Source: Tiliqua scincoides
Lineage: Eukaryota; Chordata; Lepidosauria; Squamata; Scincidae
Length of the DNA: 64,000 bases
Assembly (NCBI RefSeq): GCF_035046505.1
Contig: NC_089822.1
Location: forward strand, 108,269,307 to 108,333,306
Direction of reading: 5' to 3'
Below are positions 32,697-47,600 of the stretch, in pieces (within the stretch, counting starts at the first letter, position 1; every line of letters starts with the position of its first letter). A program made the translations under genes and the position numbers. The notes under the pieces are model-generated. The model saw only the letters and a program-made list of their open reading frames with translations, did not search any database and had not been told where the DNA came from.

Positions 32697-35600
32697 CTAT
32701 GTTTATGAGAGAAACAAATGCTTGTGAGAAGAAGGCAAAGCCTCAAAATGACCCTCGCTCCCAGCCCCACCACCTTTCCTGCAGAACAACCCCAGAGACT
32801 ATAGAGGCCAGCCACATTCTCCCAGTATTTACAGGACAAAGCAGGCCTAGAGCCCAATCCTATGCCTGTCCACTCAGAAGTAAGTCCCATTACAGTCAAT
32901 GGAGCTTACTCCCAGGAAAGTATAGATAAGATTGTACCCTAATTCCATAGGTCCTTGAAAATGATGTCAGAGAGAATGAATTCAAGTGATCCTTGTAAAA
33001 AGTATTCTGGAGAGTATGTTAAGGCCATGGGATGAATTTAGACCATAAATTCTACTTTACTTGCCATAAATACGCCCGAAGGTAGCATGCTGAAGGTAGC
33101 ATGATATCAGTGCTATACAACATGTATCAACTCCAGTAGACATACATTCTAAAACATATGTCCAAAACATAGTTTCAGCAAGAGTTGAAATTCATGCATG
33201 TAGTAAATGCACATGTAAATTCATCCCTGTCAAAAACAGACATAGACTAGTGGGTCCCAGACATAGACTAGAGGATCCCTGATAATGGTCTGTGGAGAGC
33301 CTATGATAAGGAGGTAAGAGATACAAGGCATGATGATTCTGGGGCAATGACAGGGCTGACTATAACTGAAGTTGGTGATAAAGGAATTTCAAGTGCTTAC
33401 CAGGATGGTAGTAATCATAGAGTTTCACTATTGCTGGCTTGAGATCTGTTACTTCCACTTCCTGCTGCACAGAAAGACTGTAGCTTTGAACACTCTTATC
33501 GAGCTAGAGAGAAGAAACAGTGCGACTAGGTCTCACTTCTACACCAAGCCACTCCTTGGCCCTTTTTCTACATTCTATATCGATGTCTTTTTATCCTCAG
33601 AAGGATAATCACCCTCTCAGACCTTCCACTGACACACTTCTCCATACACCTGCTTTACTCCAAACTGCCAGAGATCTGCTGAGCTCTCACCCAATCCAGG
33701 TAGATGTTGATCTTGTCAGGATCAAATTCCACCTTCTTTACACGGGGTTCGTTTTCTAGCTGTTGGAGTACAGGACAAAAAGATACCATTAAGCAACATC
33801 TGGACATGATTTGCTTATTCATTCCAGTCATGAACCACATTCATTATGTTAATTCAGACAAAGTGGGGTGGGACATAAGCTCAATCTATGGGTCCACAGC
33901 TCTGTTACTGATGTTTGTTAACATCAGGGATGACCAGCTGGTAGCCTTTGGGCTGCATTCAGCGCCCACTCTGAGGTATGATTTTTTGAAGAAGACACAG
34001 TCACTTCCAGACTGGCAGGCAGCCATCCACATGCAAACAAGTAGGATACGCAGAGGACTCTGCACCATCTCCAGCTAACAGGACTGTAGAGCACTAGGAG
34101 GGCTGCTTGCCACATCAGAATGACTGGATATCTCACACACTGTTTTTGGTCCGGGTGGCACATAACAATCTAATCTGTGAGATTCTGTGAGAATCAGGCT
34201 TCTGATTGGCAAGTGCTTCCCTATCACATTTGAACAGGACAGCTGCTGGGTTAGAAGTAACCCTTTGGGCAAGTGCTTCTAACTCTATAGAGGGACATCC
34301 TAAGAAGATACAGAGGCCTCTGGGGTGTCACCCACTCCCTTCTGAGGAGCATAGCAGGTTCTTCAGCAGATGGGGGTCAATGGCAAACCAATAAAGATTT
34401 AGCCCTCCTCAAACAGAAGGTTCCTTTTCTGATTTCACTACTAAAATAAAGCATTTTCCCCTCTGCAATAGGCATGGCTGTACTAGAAGATCATATTTTG
34501 CAGTAATTAGTATATAACTTATGTAGTCTCTTGCCACTGATACTTGCTAGAATTACATTTTATTACTACTACTGAATTTTAAGTAAGCAAAGGGTAGTGT
34601 CCTCATTTCTTCTTCCTCCTCATGTTTTTCCCACAACTCTGTTGGGTAGGTTAGGCAGAGAGGGCAACTCTCCCCCCCACCAAGAAGCCCTGTGACTGAG
34701 TGGGGTCTTGAACCACAGCCTCACTGACACTCTAACCACTATACCACATATGCTTCTGCATGGAAATGATGATGGGCAGAAGTCTAGGCTTCCTCACCGT
34801 CTTCACAGATGTTTTCACAGGGACGAATCCCGATAACAAGTTCACCTCTATCAGGGCCATGTTACTTGTCTGTCGGTTTCCTGTGTAGCTATGGGAGGAA
34901 AAGAGAGACATTCCATGAAAGAAGGCAGTTGCCAACACTCTGGGAAAGATGGAACTTGATGATGGACTTTAAATGGTGATGCCGAAGGAGCTCCAGGGGG
35001 AGGGTATTTTTAGATGAGGCATTGTGCAATTCTTCATCTAAAGAAGAATTTAGACACACATTAGAAGAACCCAAAGGGTCATTCAGTACTGCACAGTGGC
35101 CAGCCAGATGCTCTGAGAAACCCACAATGAGACAAAAGACACTACCTCTCCCTCATGTTGCTCCCTTGGAACTGGCATGGTGCCTTGCAGGTTGTTTCCA
35201 ATCAACAAGCATCTCAGAGATCAGGGAACCATCAAGTGTGATACCGTACCTCACTCTTAAAGTGATATCAAAATGTTTCTGAGTAGTCTGATTGCATTCC
35301 TTGGGGAACGTCTCCACCTCCAAGGCAAAAACCTTCTTTTCGTCCTCCTGGGGTAAGCTGTTATATCGAACGGTGGCCTAGTGGAAGATGAAAATGATTG
35401 CATTCCCCTCTCCTGCCACCTCATGGACAAGAATGTTGAGCAGATAACACTGTATAGGCAGACTCAAACTTTTCTGTCAGCCTGAAAGCAAAATGGGCAA
35501 TTTTACAGGTGCAGTGTTCACTTCTCCCTGGTATGTGAAACTTCTACACACACCCCATACATACATCACCCTTAATGCTTGTAAATGGCTTGTACCAATC

Positions 35601-38600
35601 CGCGACATTCAATGGGTTCACACCCACAAAATGTCTTCAGCATTTCGAGGGATGCTTTTTACTTATCACAGGAAGGAACTGAACAATATGCTTTCTCTAG
35701 TGCAGGGATGCTCAAACATTTTGGCCAGAGGGCCACATCACCTCTTTGACACTGTGACACTGGGGACCGGGGGGGGGGGGGAACCAATTAATTTGCCTTT
35801 CAAATTTGAATAAATTTTCATAAATGAATACATTAGAGATGGAACTTATATGAATGAATGAATTTAACTGACTGACTGCCTGCCCTTCCTCCCTCCCTCC
35901 TGCAGGTGCTCTCTGGTTGTGCTCTGTTGCCAGTCTTTCCCTGCTGCTTCAGGCTCCATGTGCATGTTGCTCGGGAGCCTGACAAGGAAAGACTGGCCCA
36001 GCGCACTCTCGCACAAGGGCTTATATAGCGGTAAGGAAACGCGAGACCTGCAAGACTTGCGTTACTTTATGACTATAAAAGGCCCTACGCAGATGCTGGG
36101 CTGGTCTTCCCTTCGCTGCCGGCTGAGCTTGCCAAAGCTCAAGGCAGCGAGGGAAAGTCATACCGGGAGCTCACGTGTCGGGCCAGCGTGGACCCCGGTG
36201 AGTCTTTAGCGGGCTGTGTGCCGATTGGAGACAAAGGACCCCCGTGGGGGCCGGATGGGGACCCCAGGCAGACCACAAGTGACTTGTGGGCCTGGGTTTG
36301 AGCAGCCCTGCTCTAGTGCATGGGCATTGCATAGTCTGGGTAAAGTACAACATTACTGGACATTTCTCAAGCACTGAAGATCCTTAATCATGAAGGCCAG
36401 ATCTCTCGAGGCAGCAAGGCCTCCTGGGGGAGCGGCAAGTCAGAATGACGCATAATATATGCTGCTGCATAATCAAAAGGTTTTGTTCAATTTTTCTAAA
36501 GCTGTTAACTATATTAGCTGCTACCCATTTACACAGTTGTGGGAGAAGTAAATATGAATTCCCTGTTCCTTTTTTCTATGCTATTCAGAATTTGTGACTA
36601 CCCACCTATGATGACATCATGGAGCTTGCCACCATCCCCCCACATGGGCCAAAGGGCCGACTTGTTTGTGCCTTGTCCCCTGGAATTGTTGTTGGCTCAC
36701 CTGCACATACATGCAGCCATTCCCTGTCACCTCCACCTTGTACTGCCCTGGGACTTTTGGGAGAGAAGCCTGCTGAAGCACCAGTCGATTCTCTCTGTCC
36801 ACATGGAATTCATGCCGGAAGCCCTGGCTGGATGTCACCAGTGCTGTTAAGCTTTCAATCTCACGATAAGTCAAAGCTGCATACCTAGATAAAGCCTGCA
36901 GGGCAACCACTGTGTCCTGGGGGAAAGAACACAGGCATCTTCTGAGGTGGTACACATCTCCTCTTTGGCGTTACAATACAAACTTTGCCATGTATTGAGA
37001 TGTTGTCATTAGATGCACTCAGGTGTAATGCTAAATCATGGTTTGACATTATAAAATTACAAAAGATTATAATTGTCTCCTTTCCTGTATTGGTAAATAA
37101 ACAAGATAAAAATTAGAACAACCACCATATTAAAGGGGGGGAAAAGAAAAAGGGGAAATATGTAATATGAATCACAATCATGAAAATTACAATACATATT
37201 AATAAACATATTATTACATATTATTTTATTATTTTATTAATATCGTTGGCAACCTTCAGTCTCGAAAGACTATGGTATCGCGCTCTGAAAGCGCTCTGAA
37301 AGCGCTTAATAAAAATATTAAGAAGCAATCTAAGCATAAATATCTAAGAAAGACCTCCAAATGTCCAAATATATACATACATAGTTGTCATATATAAGCC
37401 ATATGTTCAAGTGTTCATTAAGTTAAATGGTTCTCAATCCATTCACTAATGGAAGCAGGGGAACTTATCCTTCAAGTGTTTTAGTACAAGTTGTTTAGCT
37501 ACCATAAGAGCACGAAGAGTCTGTTTCCACTGTGCTGCCATTAGCCTCCTCTTCCTCACAGGACAAAAGGAGGAGGTACTACGTACACCACCCTGAGCTC
37601 CTTGGAAGAACGGTGGTATAAAAATGAAAAATAGGATCCCTTCTCGTAAACAGGAAGTCCCTGTTTTTGGAAAAGAACCATGTGAGGAAGGGACTAGGTA
37701 AGGCAGCAGATCAGTGCAGCTCCATCTGTAGGAGGTTGGAGGAAGGTGGGGGCAGGCTCATGGTGAAGGGCAAGTTGCATCATCCACTTCATGGATGAAC
37801 TGACCCTGTATAGTAGAGTATTGGTGGTGGCGGTAAAGCTTCACCTTGGTTCTTCCTGCTTACAGCAGTGGGCTCCCAATCGACTGATGTGACAAGCTTG
37901 ACACTCAAGAAAGGGTTCAAGACTTCCTCAGCAATCTGGGGGAGGGGACATCTGTCACCAACTGTTTTCCCAAGTCTGTGACACCCTAGAACCACAGACA
38001 AGGGGAATTCACAGATAAGATCAAATTTCCCCATTTTGTCCCCCACTTCCGGATTTGGCCACACCACTCCATTCAGTACAGTGAGATCACATAGGAGGTT
38101 TCTAGATGCCAAGAATTAGTATTCTAGCTGAACACAAAGCGGAGTTAGAAATGCATTCCAAGGCTCACAGCTCACCCAAATACCAAGATTTCCACATGCT
38201 CCCTCTTTTTGTAAGAAACAGCTGATCTGTTACCTGCGTGGAGCGAAAGCCACCATAAGAATTCATTCTCTGGGTAAGGGCTCGCACAATCTCAGAACCA
38301 TGTTTGAGATCATCAGCAGACACTTCTGGTGTGGAGAGGTAAGCCAAGAGATAGTAGGCTGTTGTCTCAATGTCTGAAAAGGATCTGGATCCTTCTACAA
38401 AAGTGAAAGAAAAAATGTAGTGGAACTTATTTCTGTGTCAAGTAGCAAGTCACTATTGGGGGTTCATTCCAACTTCCGCAATCCCTCCTACCCCTTCCTT
38501 GGAGCAGTCTAATAATGTTCCATGAGTGGATTGTGTTCAAGAAAAAAGAATGTGCCAAATGAACATCCAATATAAAACAAACCAATCAAGATTCTGTTTC

Positions 38601-41600
38601 CCCACCGTCCCGTCCCCCCCATTGACTAAAGTAGGTGGTTTGCACCATTAAAATAAAACATAATTTTTCCCCTTGCAATATACATGAATGCATTAGTGGA
38701 AGATCATGTTTTGTAGTAACTAGTATATCGTTTCAGCCCAATCCTATCCAGGGTTTACACTGATGGATCTTGCAAGGAGGCTTTGTGTAGATGACAGTAG
38801 CCCTGAATGATTTCCATGTCAGCTGGGTGAAAGTCAAGGTACTGCTGTAATAAGAAGGCATCATTTTGGCCAACAGACACAATTAAATATTTGTTGGCAT
38901 ATTTATTTAGGAACCAAGACAGCTTGTGAGGTGTTCAGCATTCACCTCCATGTTCTAAGTGAAAAGGTTTGTACTCAGAATATGGGGCAAAACCATGCTG
39001 CAAAAATAAATGCTCCAGAATAAAGTTTGTAGTGAATAAAATAATCCCTCTTACCTGTTTTGTCAGCCTCTTTGTCTAACTCTCCCAAGAGTTGCTGTCG
39101 TGTTTCTGTGTCCCCAGCCAAAGTGAATACATAAGCTAACAAGGCCTTGGAGTAGGCATCTTCCACAGAACTCAAGTTCTTCTTAAGGTACAGTAAGGCA
39201 GAATCAATCATGGCTCCCTTGAATGCAATTTTGAAAAGATTCTTTTAGTGTAGAAAGAATATGATCTCAGTTCAAAGGAACTGTTGTATGGTGACAAGGG
39301 CCTGGAAATCTCTAACTGGACAATACCTCACCAAATGATAATCCCCCTAAAATCTTTGGAGGAAGCCATGTCACTTAAAATGCTATAAAATCCTATCCAG
39401 TCCCAGACTTACTAGTCAACACCTCCTGCTCTGATGCTGGGCCAGGAAACAAAGGCTCTGCACAACTCCACTGGGTACAACTTGTGTCATACTGGTGGCC
39501 CAGCTGGGGTGCTACATGCCAATGTGGTTTGCTAAGGCCTTCCAACAGCATTTTCCATGTGTCCCCACTCAGCCTCATTAGATGCTTGGGGGAGTGGATG
39601 CATTGCAAGCACCGTCGGTGCCACCTGATTTCCCAACAGTGGGGAAGGAGTTGGCAACGCGCAAGGCAGATGCGGCTGCAATCAAGGGCATGGCCTCATT
39701 AACCAGCCATATGCCTGCAAGCAGTATCTTCCCAGCCCTTGCTTGGCTGGCCAACTGAGGCTAATCCCAGAGGAGGAAGGAGACTCAGGACGGGTGGGAC
39801 AGGAACAGATGCCTATTCCTGCTACAAAAGGACACCACTGGTCAAGGATGAGACTGGGAAGTGGTGCCTGAAGGCTGTGGCTGCTAGTGCTCCTTGAGAC
39901 CAGGGCCAGACCCACCCAAGGAGGCGAATGGACCCAGAACAGCAAAGGAGGACCCGCAGGTGGAGGCTAACCCCCTCCCTGCTGCAATCTGAGGCATGGT
40001 GAAGGCTGAAGAGCCCTTTCCTGCTGACTTAAACTTTGGTGGCCTGGACCTAAAGAGTGCAATGGAGACAGTGACCATGAGGGTGCATACCTCTTGCTGT
40101 GGCCCCCACCAAGGAAGGCAAGATTGGGTAGACACTATCAAAAAGTTGGCAGAATTATTCTATGTAAGAAGAGTTTTTCTAAGATTTTTCTTATATTGAG
40201 CCAGACCATGGGTGTTACAAATTGATTGCTAGCAAAAAAAAAGCTTGGCCCCTAGACACAACTTGTCAGGGTCGAAGAAGAGGCTGACAGCAACTTCCTC
40301 CTGATCCAAGGCAGTATGGCCTATTGGTTAGCACACTCACTCCCTTCCTGCTCTCCTCTCTCCCCTGTTTGGACAAGCAGCTGAATGGGGGAAAGTCCTG
40401 GTAGAATGAATCCAGCCCCAGCAGCCCAGGAGATCAGGCTAGCCAGAAGGGTTCCTATCAAAATCACACTCAGAGTAGTGCCTGCAGAGCGAGATGACAA
40501 TCCACTGTACTTCCCATACCAGGGACCATGGAGACTCATGGTTATAGTATAAACAGTTTATTAAAAGTCTAATTTAAAAACAGATGATCCAAATAGGTGA
40601 AAAAGGAGAGTAAAGAGAAGTTTCGCCCCTCCAAAAAAAGTTAACAAAAAACAGAGAGGTGCAATAACACTGACCACCAGCAGATGGCACTGAGGCTCTG
40701 CAGAATCTCACACGTGCTCTTTACAGCAGAGCTAACCAGGGAAATTTGAACAATTTGTAAAGGTGGCTGAAACATGACAAACACAAACCAATGTAAACTC
40801 TGAGAGTTCTCTCTCAGACTGGTTCCCTGTCTATTTTACCTTTTCAGTGGGGACTCCAACTTTCTCCTCCCGTTTCCTACGGCTCTCTGACCCAGAGCTC
40901 CCTCTTGGCAGCTGGAGGAAAAGAGAGTTAGAGAGCTTTCATCTGGGAACTGGAATGATGTCACCTGTTGCCCTTACTGGAGGAGTGCCAGCTACCTGGT
41001 CACTCCTTCCCACCCCCCTGGAACTAGATAAACTGGTTTGTTATTAATTAACAGTATTTATATACCGCTTTTCAACTAAAAGTTCACAAAGCGGTTTACA
41101 GAGAAAAATCAAATAACTAAATGGCTCCCTGTCCCAAAAGGGCTCACAATCTAAAAAGATGCAAATGGATACCAGCAGACAGCCACTAGAACAGACACTG
41201 CTGGGGTGAGGTGGGCCAGTTACTCTTCCCCTGCTAAAAAAGGAGCACCCACTTGAAAAAGTGCCTCTTACCCAGTTAGCAGGGGTATAAACCCTAGCTT
41301 CTCAAATCTGTATCCCCCCCCCCCCCCCGCTCATGTCTTTCACAAACACAGGATGAAGGCTCTCTGTAATTTGCATCTCAGCTACTGTGAGGTTAACTGG
41401 TCAAATGCAGAAAGAAATAGGCAGAAAATAAACAGAGAGAATAGGAAAGACAGAAAAATGCAGGCATTTTACAGCACAGCTTCTGCAAATCCCATTTTGA
41501 TTGGGGGGGTGGGGATGGGGGAAAACTGTGACTGGGAACAAGATGTGGGTGGGTGCCCATGTACACTCCTTTTTTATCCTTAGCCCATCTCCACAGACCA

Positions 41601-44600
41601 TTTATTAATTTCTGGCCTAAAAGCCCAACTGGAGGAAAAATCCAGGCGGAGGAACTGCAGGGAAGAGGCAGGGTACTTTCCCATCTTGCACTTCTCCATC
41701 TTGCCCATGGTTTTCTCTGGAAAACTGTCCCCTGTCATAGCATTAATGGCATTCAGTGTGCATAAACACAGTAGTTCCATCCTTTGTTACCGTTGTTCAG
41801 AAACTAGTACCTTAGAGCAGCAAACCATGTCTGACGAGGTCACAAATCACAGAGCATAGTCACAAGAGGAAGGGAGGACTTACGTTCTTCTCTTGTTGGA
41901 GCTCCAGTAGTGAGGCAGTAACATAGCCTGTCAGTGACAAGTCATGATTCACGCCACCCTGTGGATGGAAGAGAAGATAAAGCAGAAAAACCAAAGCAGA
42001 AAACTGTGAGAGTTCATTTCTCTTCAAAAGTTAATTTTTAAATACAATGAAGTGTAGTTTTCAGAAATAGTAGCTGTTATTATAGAACAAAAAATTCTCA
42101 AACCCATTTTGAAGGCAAATAATTGGCTATTCACTAGTTACTTTCTCATGTTCTGGTACATAGTATGAGATTAGCAAGAACTTGTCTATTGGAATACAGC
42201 AATTTTGTGTCTGGGATTCTTCAAAACGCTTGGCTCAATACTAGCTTTGCTGCAGAAATGTGGTTTTTCACAATATCAACTTACTCTAATAATAATAAAC
42301 AGCATGTAACTGCTATAGAAGTAATAATTGAATATTATTCTCGTGTGTGGCTTTCAACTGTGTTCCAGCAGGGTTCTGTAGAACACAAAGAGTCGTAATG
42401 ATGAATGAGCTGCATGTCACTGAGGGTCAGCCCAACTGGGTCTGCTGCCTGATGCTGCCCCAACTTACTGCTGTGTACCTCCGTCCCTAAAAAGGGCTCT
42501 TAACATCTGCACTGCTTCTGTCTAAAGAAGGAAGGTAGTGCTGGATTTAGACTTTGAGGCCCTAAGCTATATAAAGCTTAGAGGCCCCTTGTTTAAAAAA
42601 TTACAATCTTTTGCTGCACAAGCCATTCGAAAAAGGTCTACACTGTGGCTTCATTCTTTTTTTAGCTTCTAGTGTTAGAAGCGCTAGAGAGCTTTTTTTT
42701 AAGCTTCCAGCACGCTGGGGTCATGTTCTTTTTTTAGGTTCCATCGTGCTAGCCATGCTAGAATTTCTCCAAGCGAGCTCGGAGCTAGTAAAGATGGCTG
42801 TGCTTACATCACTTCTGGTTATTTTCTATTAAAATGAATGGAGGAACCTGTCAGGAACATGGCGGCCTCTAGAGAGTGTGAAGAGTATGCTTACAACATG
42901 GCGAACTCCGTACAATAGATTTCAATGAGAGGGTGCTATTTTGCTGTTTTTAAAATAACTGGAAGTTTAAAATAACTGGAAGAAAATAACATGTTGGAAA
43001 TAGGTTAGCAGCATGCTGGAAATTTCACTTCCTGATTTTTTCTAAATAAGAAAAACATGCAGCCCGTGTGTGTGTGTGTGTGTACACACACTCACAAATA
43101 CATTCATTCAGCACTCATAAAAATATTCTGAATTGTGAGCCCTGCAGATTGTGAGGTCCCCAAGCTGGAGCTTGTTTAGCTTATGCCTAAAACTAGCATG
43201 TGGGAAGAGACCATATGGGGAAGGAGTGCTTTACCATCTCTTCCCCTCACACTGTCCTTGTGAGAAATTTAAAAGAAACACATCCCATTGATGTGCAAGA
43301 ATGGAGTGAGGAGAGTGAGGAGAGGGGGTAGCGAAGCATTACTTTCTCATCTGGTTGTTCACAACCTCACCTGGTTGTTAAAAGTTTATAAGGATGTGTT
43401 TCCTTTAAACTTTGTGTGAAGAAGAAAGGTAAGGAAATGGAGTATCCAGTTCCTGCTTACTTTTAGGGAGTGAGAAGCAGATCAATGTGGCTTGCATTCT
43501 GAACAAGCTGGAGAAAGGCGGTAGCAGACTCGAGTTGAAGGGCACCCTGAGTCTGCCACTCCCCATCACTCACACTTGACACAAACCACATCGTCTGCTT
43601 CACAGATGGGCCAGCCCTCTATCTTTATCTGTCTGTAGTGTAGGATACTCCCAGCCATGCAAGAAAGCAGCTGACACTCTGCTGAGAGATTAAAGGCGGA
43701 CCAAGGTCAGCCATTAAAGCTGAGGCTGGAAGGAGGCAGAAAGTCAGGAAGGAGTGAAGGTGAACAGAAGGGACTGAGAAGATATTTTAAAAAGAAGGAA
43801 CTGGTGCACAGAGACAGACTACTGAGAGGCTTGCGCAAGTCCAAGGAGACCCGTAGTGGCCAGCGGCCCTTACCCGGAGGTAAGGGGAAATGTTTCCCCT
43901 TGCCTCTGGCTGAGCTACTTATGGCCCCTATCCTGCGTTGGATAAAGCGCAAGCCTCTTAGCTTGCCTGTTCCAGTGCAGGATAGGATTGTGCCCCTAGC
44001 TATTGTTCCTTGTAAATGAGAACCTTCTGATGTGTTCAAGGATTTTACTGCAGAAACCAGAAAATATGAAGTGTTCTGTGAGGAAAGTCATTAAGCTTAT
44101 GGGCAATGGAGCGCGGGGGGGGGGGGAATGGTGGAGAATACAGCCATGAGAATAACAGGTGTCCCAGTGGAGTTCTCAATATATACACTTCTGATTTTCT
44201 CTCCTCCGAAGAAAGTGCCTACACCCAGCCAAGATATAATTTTCTCCCTACTGCAATATTTTAATGTCATTTAGAAAGCAGTAATTATTTATTTATACAG
44301 GTATTTATATACCGCCTTTCTTTGGTCATCAGATTTCTCCTCAGACTTTAATCCAAGGCGGTTTACATAGGCAGGCTGTTCTAAACCCCCGTAGGGATTT
44401 TTGCAATTGAATAGTTCTAGTCCTTCATAGAACTCCTCGTTCCAGCTGGATTCCTTCCCGGTCTGGCCTCTCTCTGGCCGTTTGCCTCCCATGCTCCACT
44501 TGACGGGGAGTATCAACCAGTATCAAACAGTATCAACCAGGTCTTAAAAGAGCAGTCTGCTTTCCACATGTATTTCAATACACCCACCCAAAAAGGCATC

Positions 44601-47600
44601 TGCTACACTCTCTATGAGGGTAAAGCATTATCCAATAGCTGTTCTATATTGTCCATTTTAGTTCACCATACCATTATGGCATTGTTGAAAATCCTTCCCA
44701 CGTTTTCAAAGCGGCCATCAGGAAGCTGGTGTTGCCCCAACCAGTGTACAGACTCCTGAGTGTTTTTGTCTTCAGTAAAAATATAGCGTCTTGTTTCCTC
44801 AAGAGTCCGAAGCACAAAAGCTGTCAGCCTGTGGAATCAAAATAAAACAAAAACCAAGAAACAGAGGTGTAGCTCCAGTGGCATTGCTAAGGGGAGGGGC
44901 AAGGGGCAATTACCCCTTGCTCTATGCTGCTGGGGGTATCACTAAAACTCACAATGACTGCTGGAGCCTTTAAACAGGGGGCTTCTGGTTTTTTCACGAA
45001 AACCAGAAGTCTATATTTAAAAGCTCCAGGGGCATTCTGAATTGCGGGGTGTGATGTCACAACCAGAAGTGACATTACTTCCAGGTGTGACGTGGGGAGG
45101 CGTAATTTTGAAGTTTGTCCTGCGTACCACAGCAGCTGACTATGCAGCTGCGCTGCTCTAGAACGTGTGTCCTGTTACTTTTCATTTCATTTTTTCTGCA
45201 CTGTCCCTGTTATGAAATTTTTCATCTCGTAAACTCTCCTTTGATAACAGCTTCAGGTTTTTTGGTTTTCCATATACAATATACTGTATTTACAATATTA
45301 TTTACAATAATACTGTATTTACCCCATGCACCCATCCATGCACCCCATGCACCCATCCCCATGCACCCCATGCACCTTTTCCTGGGGGGAAAAGGATATA
45401 GAATTTTACGGGAGATATTTTGAGAAAATCTAATGTGTTGGCACTTCTGAGCAAAAGTTGACATGCCTTTTTTTTTCTAAAGGTTCTGACAGTTCTGAGT
45501 TACTTTTTGGTGTTCCAATTTGTCTTTATAATATTCTTTATAATATTTTTCCCAAAAATCCAGAAGTGATGTTCTTTGGCTTCCTGGAGCCTCCCTGGGC
45601 CTCAGAACACCCTCTGGACATGACAAGAATACATGTTGGGCCTCAATATGGATCAGGGAGCCGCACTGAGTCAAATCTGCAGGCGCAAAATCCACAGGTG
45701 ATGAGGTCCAACTTGTATTACAATCTGCATATTGCAGATTGGAGAGGTGAGGCTCAGAGAGAGCAGGCTTCCTGGAGTGTTCTTGCCTGAGGAAGGATTT
45801 GAACTGGGGCCCTCCTAGCACACAGTCCTGGTCTCTAGCCAGCCCCCATCTTGAAACAAGGTTGTGAAAGAGGTGTGAGACAGGCCCAAGAAGTAACTTG
45901 GTTCAGTTTCTCCTATAAGGAGCTAGCAAGATGTTTGCAGTGTTTGGGGGCATGCATGCAGTAGTCTAAATTCAACATTTTAAAAATACGGAAAAGATTC
46001 CAAACCCATTGACATGGAAGTAAATGCCACTTAAATCAATGGGACTTGTTTTCAAGGAAATCTGGTTCATTTACAGGAGAGGGAATGGGCCAGTGGCCAC
46101 ACAATGCTTGCATCCGGATCAGCTGAGAGTAGGCTTGTGCATCTTTAAGGGCTTACAACAGTTGGGAGCAAAAAATATCCACTCCAAAGTAGAACACTGA
46201 GAACAATGAGCGACAGATCATAGGATTCAGGTTTGTCTATATGCCATCTTCTGCACTTGTTGGCAGCAGATTGCACAAGAATACCAACACTCTGGCTGCA
46301 TCCAAACACCTTTTAACAGATCTCTGGCAGGCTGGCAGCAGTGACAGAGACTCTGCTCACTCACCATGTATTCCCCTGAGCATCACGCTTGCCAAAAGCA
46401 CTGTAGGAACCGTTATCATGTTTGTAGAGCAGTTGGCGCTGGTATCCTACAGGAAATGGAAAAAATAGTGCTATCAATTCTGCACTGTACTCTGACTGAG
46501 AGGGGTGGGGAGGAGAAGCCTCATATGTGAATTAAGAGGCTTACAGTCTCTTACGAGAATTAAGAGGCTTAAAGAGGCTAATTAAGAGGCTAATTAAAGA
46601 GGCTAATTAAGAGGCTAATTAAAGAGGCTAATAAGAGGCTTACAGTCAAATATTTGGCTGGTAATAGTACAAATAAATATACAAAATTCAGCCTTCCCCA
46701 AACTTCACCCTATTGACTGCACTGTGACTGAAGTGGTACTGCTGAAAGGGCAGCCCACATGATAATTGAGCTCTCCCAGTGTGATAGTTGAGCTCTCATA
46801 TCTTAAGAATATTATCAAGATTTTCACATCGTCTCTTCTATTCATTTGCAGCTAATATGTTTCTGTGTGAGAACAAAGAGCTTATTTCTGACCATCATCT
46901 GCTTCATGATGTTAGTTCCTGCTTAATGTCCTCACTTTTGGCCCTATGAATGCTATTCATCCCACTATATGAAATGAGTTTAACACCCTTGTTCTAGCAT
47001 ATTCCAAGAGCGTGCTGTAGCTGCACACATGGCTACATCTACTGCCTCCCCACTTCCCTTTCCATTCTTCACAGACTCCTCAGAGGGAGACTGTGCTCTT
47101 GCAGTGTTTTGCTGGCCATGAATCTCTGGATTAAGTAGCATCCAAAGAAGATGACAGGCCCTACTCACCAGCCTTCATGAATTCTGTAGCTCTCTGTTTG
47201 ATCTCAGGGGTCACTTGGTTAGTGTTCTCTAAATACCGCAGGATGAAGATGTTGGGAGCAAGCTTGGCAATATTTTGCTCCCCACAGCCAAAGGGCATCT
47301 GAAGCAGTTTGCTGACGTGGTTTAGAGCTGTGCCCATTATGTCCCCTGGCAAGGGTGACAAAACATACATTAGCTCAGATCACTGGACTTCCAAGACTCC
47401 TGCTCCCAGAATCTGGAGGAGAATCCAGGAAGAACTGCCTCTTTTCTTCTGCCCTCAGGACTGCACAATGACATTTCTTGTGACACTGGAGCCAGGACAA
47501 TGATCAGGCCAGAAACACCGCACTGCTAAGCTCATAAGTATATGATTGGGCCTGAAAGGTGATGAAAAGTTTCACTTGGTCTTTTGAAGCTGCTTAACCA

